From assembly GCA_036023115.1 (NCBI GenBank), contig JAYKKT010000061.1:12881501-12945500 (forward strand): a stretch of DNA of 64,000 bases. The letters run 5' to 3'. Origin of the DNA: Brasenia schreberi. Taxonomy: Eukaryota; Streptophyta; Magnoliopsida; Nymphaeales; Cabombaceae. A program made the position numbers and the translations under genes. Positions 63,493 through 64,000 of the stretch are shown in pieces. Below the pieces are notes generated by a model. It saw only the letters and a list, made by a program, of their open reading frames with translations, did no database searches and was not told the origin of the DNA. Within the stretch, counting starts at the first letter, position 1; each line of letters opens with the position of its first letter.

Positions 63493-64000
63493 ACTCCCCA
63501 CTTCTTGATCATTCATTGACAAGCAGATGGCCTTCTATGGACTTGGACCAGAACTGTGGTTAACCACACAATTTTTTCTTGTTTCAGCTTTTTTAGTATG
63601 ATGTCATTCCACCGAAGTAACATGACATGGCCAAAGCCTTTTACTAGTTCCTGCCATTTGGTGGTCTTTGAATTCTTGTCTTGCTTTTTTTTCTTGGTTT
63701 CACTTTTTGTATCATTGTAAATCTTTTTTTTAATTGTGTTAAACAGCTGATGCAAAGGACTGAAAATCTAGGTCTTGTGCTTCCGTATAATGTTCTTTTA
63801 GGTTTTATCTGCAAAACTCCTTCAATTGTACAATACTTGCATATTGCGGGTTAGGTAAACCCCTACATATGTGTGTTAACAAACAAGTAAGTTCCTGAAT
63901 CTTGTTTATTGAACTACATACACAGCAATCCCAAAGGGCTTAATTTATTGATGAAAAAAAGTTCTATTTATAGAGCATGAAATACAACATTTATATTAGG
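63493..64000 (+). other. Remainder of the MPC1-like intron
   Basis: AT-rich; no second exon recognised. Confidence 0.5.

Overview
This is a nuclear window from a flowering plant. It has spliced genes with plant-only content (a NAC transcription factor, a BAM4-type plastid beta-amylase, a mitochondrial pyruvate carrier start), long AT-rich intergenic DNA, many (TA)n and (GA)n microsatellites, and dense transposable elements (Ty1/copia, RTE-type LINEs, hAT). The species cannot be named from the sequence. All reading was by eye, so splice sites are deduced from GT/AG positions and reading-frame continuity.

Layout. 1-6.2 kb: RTE LINE tails, two miniature RTE derivatives, SINE-like fragments and a broken MATE (DTX-type) transporter on the minus strand. 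6.2-12.9 kb: an old tandem duplication whose units carry a NAC last exon, its 3' flank and an RTE LINE fragment. The block ends in an apparently intact four-exon NAC gene (12203-14589, minus). 15.7-21.8 kb: a degenerate Ty1/copia element with both LTRs, a primer-binding site, an odd tandem-repeat leader and a palindrome array in its 3' LTR. 21.8-31.3 kb: intergenic DNA with microsatellites and repeat arms.

31.5-48.6 kb: a ten-exon BAM4-like gene on the plus strand (predicted 505 aa). Its third intron is about 11 kb and holds a nest of elements. A minus-strand LTR retroelement (37683-45492, perfect 5-bp target duplication TGGTG) contains a hAT-like element (39066-44181, perfect 8-bp duplication CTTTAGTG), which contains an RTE LINE (about 40795-44033). 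The LTR element shows no gag-pol. Between its primer-binding site and polypurine tract it carries same-strand pieces of host genes: the start of a mitochondrial dicarboxylate/tricarboxylate carrier, a CIPK kinase, and the end of a mitochondrial acyl carrier protein. CIPK and ACP are joined in one reading frame. This looks like a gene-capturing, non-autonomous retrotransposon comparable to maize Bs1, and is the most interesting object here.

48.6-64 kb: SINE-like fragments, a second decayed copia element (about 52028-56955), a hAT element with DUF659-type transposase remains (57633-60235), exon-like fragments of an unrecognised gene, and the first coding exon of an MPC1-type pyruvate carrier (62292-62384). 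The MPC1 first intron holds a 977-bp internally deleted relative of the DUF659 hAT element. No tRNA, rRNA, CRISPR or bacterial-type signals were found.
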